DNA of 64,000 nt from CBDESN01 sp965242495 (GTDB lineage: Bacteria > Pseudomonadota > Alphaproteobacteria > MPNO01), in assembly GCA_965242495.1 (NCBI GenBank), contig OZ251446.1, positions 1,922,001 to 1,986,000 of the forward strand, written 5' to 3'. Position numbers and translations under genes: made by a program. Below are positions 9,701-19,514 of the stretch, in pieces; within the stretch, counting starts at the first letter, position 1, and every line of letters begins with the position of its first letter. The notes under the pieces were generated by a model. That model saw only the letters and a list, made by a program, of their open reading frames with translations, had not been told where the DNA came from and ran no database searches.

Positions 9701-10129
9701 CAGGTAGTCGGTCAGGATCAGGTTGGGCAGACCGCTGCGATAGCGCGCCAGCTGCTCGCCGGCCTCGATGCGGTCCAGATCGACGCCCAGGTCCTTGCAT
9801 TCGACGTAGCCGACCGGCGCGCCGCGCCGGTCGACGATGAAGTCGGGCGCGCCGCAGGCGACGTGCGCGGGCTCGTTCAGGGCGCGGACATCCGCCCCGC
9901 CCAGAGTCTGGACGAGCGCCTGGAGGGCCGGCCGATAGCTGTGCTCGGTCGCCTGCCCGGTGACGCGCGTCCGCTCCACGTCGCGGCGATAGGCGCGCAG
10001 CGCGTCGGCGCGACGCCGATCCACGGTCCGGTCCGCCGCGCTACCCATGCCGGCAGGCCGTCGCCGCCGACGGTCCCGCGGCGAGGGACGAACCGGCGGC
10101 GAAAACGGGTGAAAAGAGGCTCCTTGCAT
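6797..10129 (-). CDS. Type ISP-like single-chain restriction-modification enzyme (N6-adenine methylase without helicase)
   Basis: A 1,110-residue protein. Around residues 94-113 it shows PDFIVD...GYVECKD, a PD-(D/E)xK nuclease signature. Motif I of N6-adenine methyltransferases is DPAAGTGAFL (~409-418) and motif IV is GNPPYSG (~531-537), with LRGVYYTPAPVVSYIV before them. The C-terminal half (GNAKRKESAPDGGKDENVFDI onward, shortened; RPFDIRFTYYTG; PLYIYP) matches the specificity domain of type ISP (LlaBIII-like) enzymes. Type ISP proteins normally also carry an SF2 helicase between nuclease and methylase, and none is visible here. Start ATG at 10129 has GGAAGGA eight bases upstream. The stretch before it is A/T-richer than the surroundings, suggesting acquisition. 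It probably methylates and cuts asymmetric sites; activity is not proven. Confidence 0.85.
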   Translation of the reverse strand: MQGASFHPFSPPVRPSPRDRRRRRPAGMGSAADRTVDRRRADALRAYRRDVERTRVTGQATEHSYRPALQALVQTLGGADVRALNEPAHVACGAPDFIVDRRGAPVGYVECKDLGVDLDRIEAGEQLARYRSGLPNLILTDYLEFRWYVAGERRADARLARLDGGGAADGEGLAPVAALFDAFFAADPMSIGNPRELAERMAAKARLLRDGIERIFAREDRPGPLRQLLRAYREVLIADLSPRRFADLQAQTAAYGLFAARCLHDPRDGPFTRRSAVFADTTPFLRDLFGRIAGPGIDPRIAWIVDDLASLLDRADMTAILEDFGARARREDPVAHFYEDFLAAYDPALRELRGVYYTPAPVVSYIVASVDRLLRRRFGLTDGLADGATIEVEAAEGGTESVPRVLILDPAAGTGAFLREAVARIRSTIEEKGLAGAWPDYVRDRLLPRLFGFELLMAPYAICHLKLAFEVGGADAGFAPPAGRRLGVFLTNTLEEAHEGTAGALFAHEIAREAAGADAVKREKPVMVVLGNPPYSGHSANRGAWIVGLLRGRDGTDGTGSYFHVDGEPLGEKNPKWLNDDYVKFIRFAQWRIERTGEGVLGFVTNHSWLDGPTFRGMRRSLMETFDEIRLLDLHGNAKRKESAPDGGKDENVFDIQQGVAVGLFVKRADAGGGPARVFHADLWGEREAGPDGGKYGWLAANDVETTAWSELAPKPPLYLFVPRDEALGEEYERYTALTGIFPVNSVGIVTARDELTIQWTAEDVRRIAADFVSRDAGDARKVFSLGGDSNDWKIADAQRDVLDHPESDRHIAPVLYRPFDIRFTYYTGRAGGFICRPRSNVMRHMLAGPNLGIVSCRQQSQAGVEWGHCGVTRSMIESCAISNKTREINYLFPLYIYPDGGMEDVREEREPNLDPGFVEEARAVLGLDFLPEGAGDLAASFGPEDLLRYVYAVLHSPQYRRRYAGFLKSDFPRVPMTGDRALFAALVALGRRLAALHLMEADGEDAPAFPRAGPNRVERVRYAPPDDGPPGRVWINRDQYFEGVAPETWAFAVGGYRPAEKWLRDRKGRVLSFDDIAHYRRVCAALADTPRIMARIDRTIDASGGWPLA

Positions 10130-10180
10130 TGCCGAAATCCTTCCGTTTTTCCACATATCGTTGTATATCAACAGTTTACG

Positions 10181-10262
10181 CCGAAAAAGCAGGCGAAAAG
10201 CAGGGCTGAAACACGCAAAAACCGGGCGAAAGCAGGCGAAAAACACCGCGAAAAGCGGGGAA
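10181..10262. repeat. A-rich imperfect tandem repeats upstream of the R-M gene
   Basis: About seven degenerate copies of an 11-13-bp unit (approximately GAAAAGCAGGC, plus strand) lie head to tail immediately upstream of the restriction-modification gene. Examples are gaaaaagcaggc, gaaaagcagggct, gaaagcaggc and gaaaagcgggg. The minus strand is also open through this stretch as a Phe-rich frame, but there is no coding homology there. They lie in the 444-bp divergent space between the R-M gene and an acyl-CoA synthetase gene. Repeated sites in front of a restriction gene could be operators; this is inference. Confidence 0.6.
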
Positions 10263-10573
10263 TCTCCTCCCGGCCGGCGACGCGGAACGGGGCGAATCGT
10301 CCCTCTCCGCCGGCGTCCCGCGCATGTCGTTCGCTGCGGCGGGGCCGCCGGGAGGACGCGCAAGCCCCGCGGCGGGGTGCGGCGGGGCTCGGATCACACT
10401 GTTCGATTTCCGATTTGGCGGCACTGTAGCATAAACGATCCTCTTTGTCAAGCGAAAAATGCGAGGTCGAGCGGCGACCGGGCCTGTGGGTTACGGTCGC
10501 CGGCCCGCGTTGCGCCGCCCGCGGGCAGGCGATATTCTGATCCCGGTTGTCGGGCGGCGGCGGGAGGCGGCGG

Positions 10574-12202
10574 ATGCGGGGTCTGATGATGGACGCGCCG
10601 CTGTCGATCTCGTCGCTGATCCGGCACGCGGACCGCAACCACGGCGACACCGAGATCGTCTCGCGGACGGTCGAGGGGCCGGTCCACCGCTACACCTATC
10701 GCGACGCCCATGCGCGCGCGCGCCGGCTGGCGAAGGCGCTCGGCCGGCTGGGGGTCGAGCCGGGCGACCGCTGCGCCACCCTGGCGTGGAACGGCCACCG
10801 CCATTTCGAGGCCTATTACGGCATCTCCGGGTCGGGCGCGGTGTGCCACACCATCAACCCGCGGCTGTTCCCGCCGCAGATCGCCTATATCGTCAACCAC
10901 GCGCGCGACCGGCTCCTGCTCGTCGACACGAGCTTCGTCCCCTTGCTCGAAGGCGTCGCCGACCGGCTGGAGTCGGTGGAGGGGGTGATCGTCCTGGCCG
11001 ACGAGGCCGACATGCCGGAGACGACGCTCCCCGCCGCGCTGTGCTACGAGACGCTGCTGGAAGCCGAGTCGGACGATTACGACTGGCCGATCCTCGACGA
11101 GCGGTCGGCGGCGTCGCTCTGCTATTCGTCGGGCACGACCGGCAACCCCAAGGGGGTGCTCTACAGCCACCGCGCGATTCTGCTGCATACCTACGCCTGC
11201 GGCCTGCCCGATTCGATGGGGCTGTCGGCGCGCGACGCGGTGATGCCCGCGGTGCCGATGTTCCACGTCAACGCCTGGGGCCTGCCCTATACCGCGCCGA
11301 TGGTCGGCAGCAAGCTCGTCTTCCCCGGCCGCTGGCTCGACGGAGCCAGCCTGCAAACGCTGATCGAGACCGAGGAGGTGACGTTTTCGGCCGGCGTGCC
11401 GACGATCTGGCTGGGCCTGTTGCAGCATCTGCAGGAGACCGGCAAGCGGATCGACCCGCTGCAACGGGTCGTCATCGGCGGCTCGGCCACGCCCCATTCG
11501 ATGATCGAGGCGTTCGGCGAGAAGCACGGCGTCGAGGTGCTGCACGCCTGGGGCATGACCGAGACGACGCCGATCGGCGCCATCAACGGCCCAAAATACC
11601 GCATGCGCCGCGAGACGCCCGCCGAGCGCTACGAACGGCAGGTCAGCCAGGGGCGGGCGGTGTTCGGGATCGAGATGAAGATCGTGGACGACGACGAGGC
11701 GGAACTCGCGCAAGACGGCGCAGCGTTCGGCCGGCTCAAGGTGCGCGGGCCGTGGGTGTGCAGCGCCTATTTCGAGGAAAGCGAGTCGGCGAGCCACGAC
11801 GCCGAGGGCTGGATGGATACCGGCGACGTGGCGACCATCGACCGGGACGGTTTCCTGCGGGTGACCGACCGCAGCAAGGACGTCATCAAGTCGGGCGGCG
11901 AATGGATCAGCTCGATCGAGCTGGAGAACGTCGCCGTCGGACATCCGGACGTCGTCGAGGCCGCATCGATCGGCATCGCCCATCCGAAATGGAACGAACG
12001 CCCGCTGCTGCTGGTCGTCCGCCGCGAGGGCAGCGCGCTGACCCGCGACGAGATGCTCGCCTATTTCGACGGCAAGGTCGCCAAGTGGTGGGCGCCGGAC
12101 GACGTGGTGTTCGTGGACGAACTGCCCCACACCGCCACCGGCAAGCTGCTCAAGACCCGGCTCCGCGAGGACTACAAGAACTACGCGCCGACGACGGCGT
12201 GA
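10574..12202 (+). CDS. Long-chain-fatty-acid--CoA ligase family (AMP-forming) enzyme
   Basis: A 542-residue ANL-superfamily adenylating enzyme. The P-loop motif A3 is YSSGTTGNPKG, HAWGMTETTPIG is the A5 region, GWMDTGDVATID the A7 motif, and TDRSKDVIKSGGEWISS the A8 hinge. HTATGKLLKTRLR supplies the catalytic A10 lysine. It activates a carboxylic acid to acyl-AMP and then acyl-CoA. The sequence style (SGSGAVCHTINPRLFPPQI) is that of the FadD3/medium-to-long-chain group common in alphaproteobacteria. The start ATG at 10574 has GGGAGG six bases upstream. A downstream ATG at 10586 is possible. It is convergent with the PLP dehydratase gene. Confidence 0.92.
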   Translation: MRGLMMDAPLSISSLIRHADRNHGDTEIVSRTVEGPVHRYTYRDAHARARRLAKALGRLGVEPGDRCATLAWNGHRHFEAYYGISGSGAVCHTINPRLFPPQIAYIVNHARDRLLLVDTSFVPLLEGVADRLESVEGVIVLADEADMPETTLPAALCYETLLEAESDDYDWPILDERSAASLCYSSGTTGNPKGVLYSHRAILLHTYACGLPDSMGLSARDAVMPAVPMFHVNAWGLPYTAPMVGSKLVFPGRWLDGASLQTLIETEEVTFSAGVPTIWLGLLQHLQETGKRIDPLQRVVIGGSATPHSMIEAFGEKHGVEVLHAWGMTETTPIGAINGPKYRMRRETPAERYERQVSQGRAVFGIEMKIVDDDEAELAQDGAAFGRLKVRGPWVCSAYFEESESASHDAEGWMDTGDVATIDRDGFLRVTDRSKDVIKSGGEWISSIELENVAVGHPDVVEAASIGIAHPKWNERPLLLVVRREGSALTRDEMLAYFDGKVAKWWAPDDVVFVDELPHTATGKLLKTRLREDYKNYAPTTA

Positions 12203-12221
12203 CCGGCCGCCGGGCGCGCCC

Positions 12222-13178
12222 TCACGCGGCCGCCAGGACGCACCGGTAGACTTGGCGATCGACGTTGCCGCCCGACAGCACCACCCCGACCGTCTTGCCG
12301 GCCATGCGGCCGCGCTCCTGCAGGAGACCCGCCAGCGCGGCGGCGCCAGCGCCCTCGGCGACGTTGTGCGTATCGGTGTAATAGGCGCGCATCGCTTCCG
12401 CGATCTCGTCCTCGGACACGACGACCACGCGCGCCGCGCCCCGGTTGATTACGTCCACCGCCTCGGCCACCGGAACCCGGCAGGCGAGGCCGTCGGCGAA
12501 CGTATCCGCGGCGTTGGTCGCGACCGGCTCGCCGCGCGCGAAGGACAGCGCGTAGCAGGGCGCGTCCTCGGCGCAGACGCCCACCACCTCCGTCGCCGCC
12601 CCCAGCGCATCGCGGACGTCGATCATGCCGCAGATGCCCGAGCCCTGCCCGATCGGGACGTAGACCGCATCGAGGGCGGGAGCCGCGGTCAGGAATTCGA
12701 GGCTGTAGGAGGCGGCGCCGAGGACGATGTCGGGATCGAACGGCGGCGCCAGATGCAGGCCGCGCGCGGCCGCGAGCTCGCGCGCATGCTCCAGCGCCGC
12801 CTGGAAGTCGCGCCCGTGCTCGACGAGCCCGGCGCCGAAGGCCCGCATCGCGGCGTTCTTCTCGACGCTGTTGCCATGAGGAACGACGATCGTCGCGGGG
12901 AGGCCGGCGCGCGCCGCGGCGAAGGCGACGCTCTGCCCGTGATTCCCGCGCGTCGCGGCGATCACCCCGGCGACGCCGGGTTCGCGCCGGCGGAGGGCGG
13001 CCATGTAGACGAGGCCGCCGCGCAGCTTGAACGCGCCGATCGGCGTGTGGTTCTCGTGCTTGACCCAGACTTCGGCGCCGACGCGCGCGGCCAGCAGCGG
13101 CCATGGATATTGCGGCGTCGGCGGCATCGCGTCGTGGACCGTCCGGGCCGCGGTCCGGAACGCTTCGAGGCTGGTCAT
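12222..13178 (-). CDS. Threonine/serine dehydratase-family PLP enzyme
   Basis: A 318-residue fold-type II PLP enzyme. PIGAFKLRGG contains the PLP lysine (Lys51), ATRGNHGQSVAF is the substrate/phosphate loop, and GQGSGICG is the PLP phosphate-binding Gly loop. TDTHNVAEGAGAAALA and VVLSGGNVD close the family pattern. The length fits catabolic threonine dehydratase/hydroxyaspartate dehydratase relatives lacking a regulatory ACT domain. Likely eliminates water from a hydroxy-amino acid to give a 2-oxo acid and ammonia. The start at 13178 was chosen for its strong GGGGAGG site; an upstream in-frame ATG at 13199 has none. Confidence 0.9.
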   Translation of the reverse strand: MTSLEAFRTAARTVHDAMPPTPQYPWPLLAARVGAEVWVKHENHTPIGAFKLRGGLVYMAALRRREPGVAGVIAATRGNHGQSVAFAAARAGLPATIVVPHGNSVEKNAAMRAFGAGLVEHGRDFQAALEHARELAAARGLHLAPPFDPDIVLGAASYSLEFLTAAPALDAVYVPIGQGSGICGMIDVRDALGAATEVVGVCAEDAPCYALSFARGEPVATNAADTFADGLACRVPVAEAVDVINRGAARVVVVSEDEIAEAMRAYYTDTHNVAEGAGAAALAGLLQERGRMAGKTVGVVLSGGNVDRQVYRCVLAAA

Positions 13179-13321
13179 GTCGTCCTCCCCGGCGCGCATC
13201 CTGGTAGCCCGCCGCGGCGGCTGTCAAACGCCGCGGCGGCGGAAGGGTTGGGTCGGACGCGCCGCATCCGCTACCATCGCCCACCGCCGCCCCCAGCTGC
13301 GATCCGCGGAGAAGCCCGCAG

Positions 13322-14494
13322 ATGCTGCGCAACGCCAGCCCGACGCTCGATTTCGATCTGGGCGAAACCGCGGAGCTGCTCCGCGACTCGGTGACCGGCT
13401 TCGCCGCGGCCGAGATCGCGCCCCGCGCCGCGGCGATCGATCGCGACAACGACTTCCCGGCCGATCTGTGGCGCAAAATGGGCGCGCTCGGCCTGTTGGG
13501 CATCACCGTCGAGGAAGACCATGGCGGAGCCGGCATGGGCTATCTCGAGCACGTCGTGGCGCTGGAGGAGATCAGCCGCGCCTCCGCCTCGGTCGGGCTG
13601 AGCTATGGCGCGCATTCCAACCTCTGCGTCAACCAGATCCGCCGCTGCGGCAGCGAGGCGCAGAAGCGGCGCTATCTGCCGCGGCTGATCTCGGGCGCGC
13701 ATGTCGGCGCGCTGGCGATGAGCGAACCGGGCGCGGGTTCGGACGTGGTCTCGATGCGGACCCGCGCGGAACGGCGGGGCGACCGCTTCCTACTCGACGG
13801 CTCCAAGATGTGGATCACCAACGGGCCGGACGCCGACGTGCTGGTGGTCTACGCCAAGACCGATCCGGGCGCGGGTTCGGGCGGCATCACGGCCTTCCTG
13901 GTCGAGCGCGGCTTCGCCGGCTTCTCGACCGCGCCGAAGCTCGACAAGCTCGGCATGCGCGGCTCCAACACCTGCGAGCTGATCTTCGAGTCGTGCGAGG
14001 TGCCGGCCGACAACGTGCTCGGCGCGGTCGGCGGCGGCGCCGCCGTGCTGATGAGCGGCCTCGACTACGAACGCGCCGTGCTCGCCGGCGGCCCGCTCGG
14101 CATCATGCAGGCCTGCCTCGACGTGGTCATGCCCTATGTCCGGGAGCGCGAGCAGTTCGGCCGGCCGATCGGGGAGTTCCAGCTCGTCCAGGGCAAGCTC
14201 GCCGACATGTATACGGCGCTCAACGCCAGCCGCGCCTACGTCTACGCCGTGGCCCGGTCCTGCGACCGGGGCGGGGCCACGCGCAAGGACGCCGCCGGGG
14301 CGATCCTCTACGCCTCGGAACGGGCGACCCGGATGGCGCTCGAAGCGATCCAGCTGTTGGGCGGGACCGGCTACGTCAACGACACCCCGCCGGGCCGGCT
14401 GCTGCGCGATGCGAAGCTCTACGAGATCGGCGCCGGCACCAGCGAAATCCGCCGTATGCTGATCGGGCGCGAACTGTTCCGCGAATCGGCGTGA
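13322..14494 (+). CDS. liuA: Isovaleryl-CoA dehydrogenase
   Basis: A 390-residue acyl-CoA dehydrogenase closely matching isovaleryl-CoA dehydrogenases. Visible are HSNLCVNQIRRCG, AMSEPGAGSDVVSM, KMWITNGPDAD and GTSEIRRMLIGRE. SGLDYERAVLAGGPLG places the catalytic base at Glu250, the position characteristic of IVD. Reaction: isovaleryl-CoA to 3-methylcrotonyl-CoA with transfer of electrons to ETF, step three of leucine breakdown. It is followed on the same strand by both subunits of methylcrotonyl-CoA carboxylase, which supports the assignment. Confidence 0.95.
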   Translation: MLRNASPTLDFDLGETAELLRDSVTGFAAAEIAPRAAAIDRDNDFPADLWRKMGALGLLGITVEEDHGGAGMGYLEHVVALEEISRASASVGLSYGAHSNLCVNQIRRCGSEAQKRRYLPRLISGAHVGALAMSEPGAGSDVVSMRTRAERRGDRFLLDGSKMWITNGPDADVLVVYAKTDPGAGSGGITAFLVERGFAGFSTAPKLDKLGMRGSNTCELIFESCEVPADNVLGAVGGGAAVLMSGLDYERAVLAGGPLGIMQACLDVVMPYVREREQFGRPIGEFQLVQGKLADMYTALNASRAYVYAVARSCDRGGATRKDAAGAILYASERATRMALEAIQLLGGTGYVNDTPPGRLLRDAKLYEIGAGTSEIRRMLIGRELFRESA

Positions 14495-14765
14495 TCCCCC
14501 GGCTTGTCCGGGAGGATCGACGAACCAATACTCCGGCGCGCCGGCCGGGGGGAGAGAAGCATGGCGAAGCGAAACGACCGGGCGATCGAAACGCCGGCCC
14601 GAATTTCTCACCCCGGCCACGGTCCGCGCGGCGGCGTCGCAATGACGGGGCGGGAGAGGGGCGCGGCGCGACGCGAGGAACCCCCGGAGCGCGTTCCGTC
14701 GACGCCGACGTCTTGACTCTCCGGCGCCGCAACGGCGCGCGCGACCGGACCGCGGCGGGCGGACC

Positions 14766-16373
14766 GTGCCCGTCCTGACCACCCGCATCGACCGGCGCTC
14801 GGACGAGTACGCCGGGAACGCGCGGGCGATGGCCGCCGCGGTCGAGGCGCTGCGCGCCGCCGTCGCCCGCATCGAGCAAGGGGGCGGCGAAGAGGCGCGC
14901 CGGCGCCACGTCGCGCGCGGCAAGATGCCGCCGCGCGAACGGGTGGCGAAGCTGCTGGACCCCGGCGCGCCGTTCCTCGAACTGTCGCAGCTCGCCGCCC
15001 ATGGGGTCTATGACGACGACGCGCCGTCGGCCGGGATCATCACCGGCATCGGGCCGGTCGCGGGCCGGGAATGCGTGATCGTCGCCAACGACGCCACGGT
15101 CAAGGGCGGCGCCTATTTTCCGCTGACGGTGAAGAAGCACGTCCGCGCCCAGGAAATCGCGCGCGAGAACCGCCTGCCCTGCATCTATCTCGTCGATTCG
15201 GGCGGGGCCAACCTGCCGCGCCAGGACGAGGTGTTCCCCGACCGCGATCATTTCGGGCGCATCTTCTACAACCAGGCGATATTGTCGGCGCAGGGCGTCC
15301 CGCAGATCGCCGCGGTGATGGGATCCTGCACCGCGGGCGGGGCTTACGTGCCGGCGATGTCGGACGAGGCCGTCATCGTCCGCCGCCAGGGGACGATCTT
15401 CCTGGGCGGCCCGCCGCTGGTCAGGGCGGCGACGGGCGAGGCGGTCTCGGCCGAGGAGCTGGGCGGGGCCGACCTGCATTCGCGCGTCTCGGGCGTCACC
15501 GACCACTATGCCGAGAACGACGCGCACGCGATCGCCATCGTCCGCCGCATCGCCGCCAATCTCGACCGCCCGAAGCGGATCGACCTCGCCATCCGCCCGC
15601 CGGCGGATCCGGCGCACGACCCGGCCGAGCTCGACGGCGTCGTTCCCGGCGACCACCGCAAGCCGTTCGACATGCGCGAGGTGATCGCGCGTATCGTCGA
15701 TGCGAGCGAATTCGACGAGTTCAAATCCCTCTACGGCGCGACCCTGGTCTGCGGCTTCGCGCATATCTGGGGCTATCCCGTCGGAATACTCGCCAATAAC
15801 GGGATTTTGTTCTCCGAGTCGGCGCTCAAGGGCGCGCATTTCATCGAACTATGCTGCCAGCGCCGCATCCCGCTGGTGTTCCTGCAGAACGTCACCGGCT
15901 TCATGGTCGGGCGCAAATACGAAGCCGGCGGCATCGCCAAGGACGGGGCCAAGCTGGTGGCCGCGGTGGCCTGCGCGCGGACGCCCAAATTCACCGTCAT
16001 CGTCGGCGGCTCGTTCGGAGCCGGCAATTACGGCATGTGCGGGCGCGCCTACGGGCCGCGCCTCCTGTTCATGTGGCCCAACGCCCGCATATCGGTGATG
16101 GGCGGCGAGCAGGCGGCCAACGTACTCGCCCGCATCCGCCGCGACGCCGCCGAAGCGCGCGGCGAATCCTGGAGCGAGGCGGAGGAGGAAGCCTTCAAGG
16201 CGCCGATTCACGCACAATACGAAACCCAGGGCCACCCCTTCTACGCCAGCGCGCGGCTGTGGGACGACGGCGTCGTCGAGCCTCGCCAGACCCGCGACCT
16301 GCTGGGTCTGGGCATCTCCGCCGCCCTCAACGCCCCGATCGAAGCCACCGCCTTCGGCGTCTTCCGCATGTAG
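14766..16373 (+). CDS. liuB: 3-methylcrotonyl-CoA carboxylase beta (carboxyltransferase) subunit
   Basis: A 535-residue carboxyltransferase with GTG start. N-terminal GGGEEARRRHVARGKMPPRER (shortened), then ANDATVKGGAYFPLTVKKH, MGSCTAGGAYVPAMSDE, VTGFMVGRKYEAGGIAKDGA, GSFGAGNYGMCGRAYGPRLL and SVMGGEQAANVLA are the acyl-CoA and biotin binding loops of the MCC beta family; the length is standard. It transfers CO2 from biotin on the alpha subunit to 3-methylcrotonyl-CoA, forming 3-methylglutaconyl-CoA. A 271-bp spacer without recognisable gene separates it from liuA. The stop codon sits inside a 17-bp direct repeat shared with the intergenic space. Confidence 0.95.
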   Translation: MPVLTTRIDRRSDEYAGNARAMAAAVEALRAAVARIEQGGGEEARRRHVARGKMPPRERVAKLLDPGAPFLELSQLAAHGVYDDDAPSAGIITGIGPVAGRECVIVANDATVKGGAYFPLTVKKHVRAQEIARENRLPCIYLVDSGGANLPRQDEVFPDRDHFGRIFYNQAILSAQGVPQIAAVMGSCTAGGAYVPAMSDEAVIVRRQGTIFLGGPPLVRAATGEAVSAEELGGADLHSRVSGVTDHYAENDAHAIAIVRRIAANLDRPKRIDLAIRPPADPAHDPAELDGVVPGDHRKPFDMREVIARIVDASEFDEFKSLYGATLVCGFAHIWGYPVGILANNGILFSESALKGAHFIELCCQRRIPLVFLQNVTGFMVGRKYEAGGIAKDGAKLVAAVACARTPKFTVIVGGSFGAGNYGMCGRAYGPRLLFMWPNARISVMGGEQAANVLARIRRDAAEARGESWSEAEEEAFKAPIHAQYETQGHPFYASARLWDDGVVEPRQTRDLLGLGISAALNAPIEATAFGVFRM

Positions 16374-16398
16374 GCGAAGGGCGCATGTAGGCGAAGGG
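16365..16398 (+). repeat. 17-bp tandem duplication spanning the liuB stop
   Basis: The 17-bp unit cgcatgtaggcgaaggg occurs twice back to back (16365-16381 and 16382-16398). The first copy includes the last codons and TAG stop of liuB; the second lies just before the liuD start and supplies a GAAGGG-like ribosome site. It looks like a recent slippage duplication that spaces the two subunit genes. Confidence 0.9.
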
Positions 16399-16400
16399 CG

Positions 16401-18455
<2,055 letters not shown>

Positions 18456-18518
18456 TCTACTGCGGGCGTTTCCGGCCCCGGCCGTCGCGGCCGGAGGCCT
18501 GGGCGTGCGGAGAGCGCG

Positions 18519-19514
18519 GTGAACGGATCCCGAGTCCCGGTCATCGACATCGGCGGCTTCGACGACGGCGGCGCGGCGCGGGCCGGAATCGTCCGGAGCG
18601 TCGCCCGGGCGGTCGAGGAGATCGGGTTCCTGACCGTCGTCGGGCACGGCGTGCCGCGCGCGCTGATGGCGGAGACCACCGCGCAATACCGCGCCTTCTT
18701 CGATCTGCCGGTCGAGGTGAAGGCGAGATGCGCCAACGCCTCGCAGAACGTCAATCGCGGCTATATCGCCTATGGAATGGAGTTCGTCGCGGCGTCGCAC
18801 GGCGAATCCACGCCGCCCGATTTCCGCGAGACCTTCGCCATCGGCCGGTTCGACCTGGGCGACGACCCCTACTACGCCGCGCCCGAGGCGGGCTACGCCT
18901 ACGAACCCAACCTGTGGCCCGACGGGCTCGCCGGCTTCGCCGACACGCTCAAGACCTATTATCGCGCCATGGAGGCGCTCAACCGGCGGACGCTCCGAAT
19001 CTTCGCGACCGCCCTGGCGCTGGAGGAAGACTTCTTCCTCGACAAGTTCGACCGGCATGCGAGCGTCCTGCGCGGGATCGACTATCCCGAGCAGACCGCG
19101 CCGCCCGCCCCCGGACAGCTGCGCTGCGGCGCGCATTCCGATTTCGGCAGCCACACCTTCCTGCTGATCGACGACGCGCCGGGCGGGCTCCAGACGCTCG
19201 ACCGGGCCGGGCGCTGGATCGACGTGACCCCGCCGCCGGGATCCTTCGTGGTCAATATCGGCGATCTCACGATGCACTGGACCAACGACCGCTGGCTGTC
19301 GAACCTGCATCGCGTGGTCAATCCGCCGCCCGACGCCAAAGCCGGCACGCGCCGCCAGTCGATCGCCTTCTTCGTCCAGCCGAACTACGACGCGCCGATC
19401 GAATGCATCGAGACCTGCCGGAGGCCGGGCGAGCCGCCCAGGCATCCGCCGGTCAAGGCGTGGGAGCATCGTCACGCCAAGCTCAGCAGCACGACGAAGG
19501 CGCGGAATGGCTGA
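18519..19514 (+). CDS. Isopenicillin N synthase-family 2-oxoglutarate/Fe(II) oxygenase
   Basis: A 331-residue member of the IPNS/2OG-Fe(II) oxygenase family, starting at GTG 18519. VPVIDIGGF opens the DIOX_N domain. The iron ligands are His206-x-Asp208 (GAHSDFGSH) and His264 (NLHRVVNP), and TRRQSIAFF supplies the Arg/Ser that bind the 2OG carboxylate. So the active site is intact. The substrate is unknown. It follows liuD by 63 bp and overlaps the next gene by 8 bp, so it is probably co-transcribed with the leucine-degradation genes, taking the place where liuC/liuE would be expected. Confidence 0.9.
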   Translation: MNGSRVPVIDIGGFDDGGAARAGIVRSVARAVEEIGFLTVVGHGVPRALMAETTAQYRAFFDLPVEVKARCANASQNVNRGYIAYGMEFVAASHGESTPPDFRETFAIGRFDLGDDPYYAAPEAGYAYEPNLWPDGLAGFADTLKTYYRAMEALNRRTLRIFATALALEEDFFLDKFDRHASVLRGIDYPEQTAPPAPGQLRCGAHSDFGSHTFLLIDDAPGGLQTLDRAGRWIDVTPPPGSFVVNIGDLTMHWTNDRWLSNLHRVVNPPPDAKAGTRRQSIAFFVQPNYDAPIECIETCRRPGEPPRHPPVKAWEHRHAKLSSTTKARNG

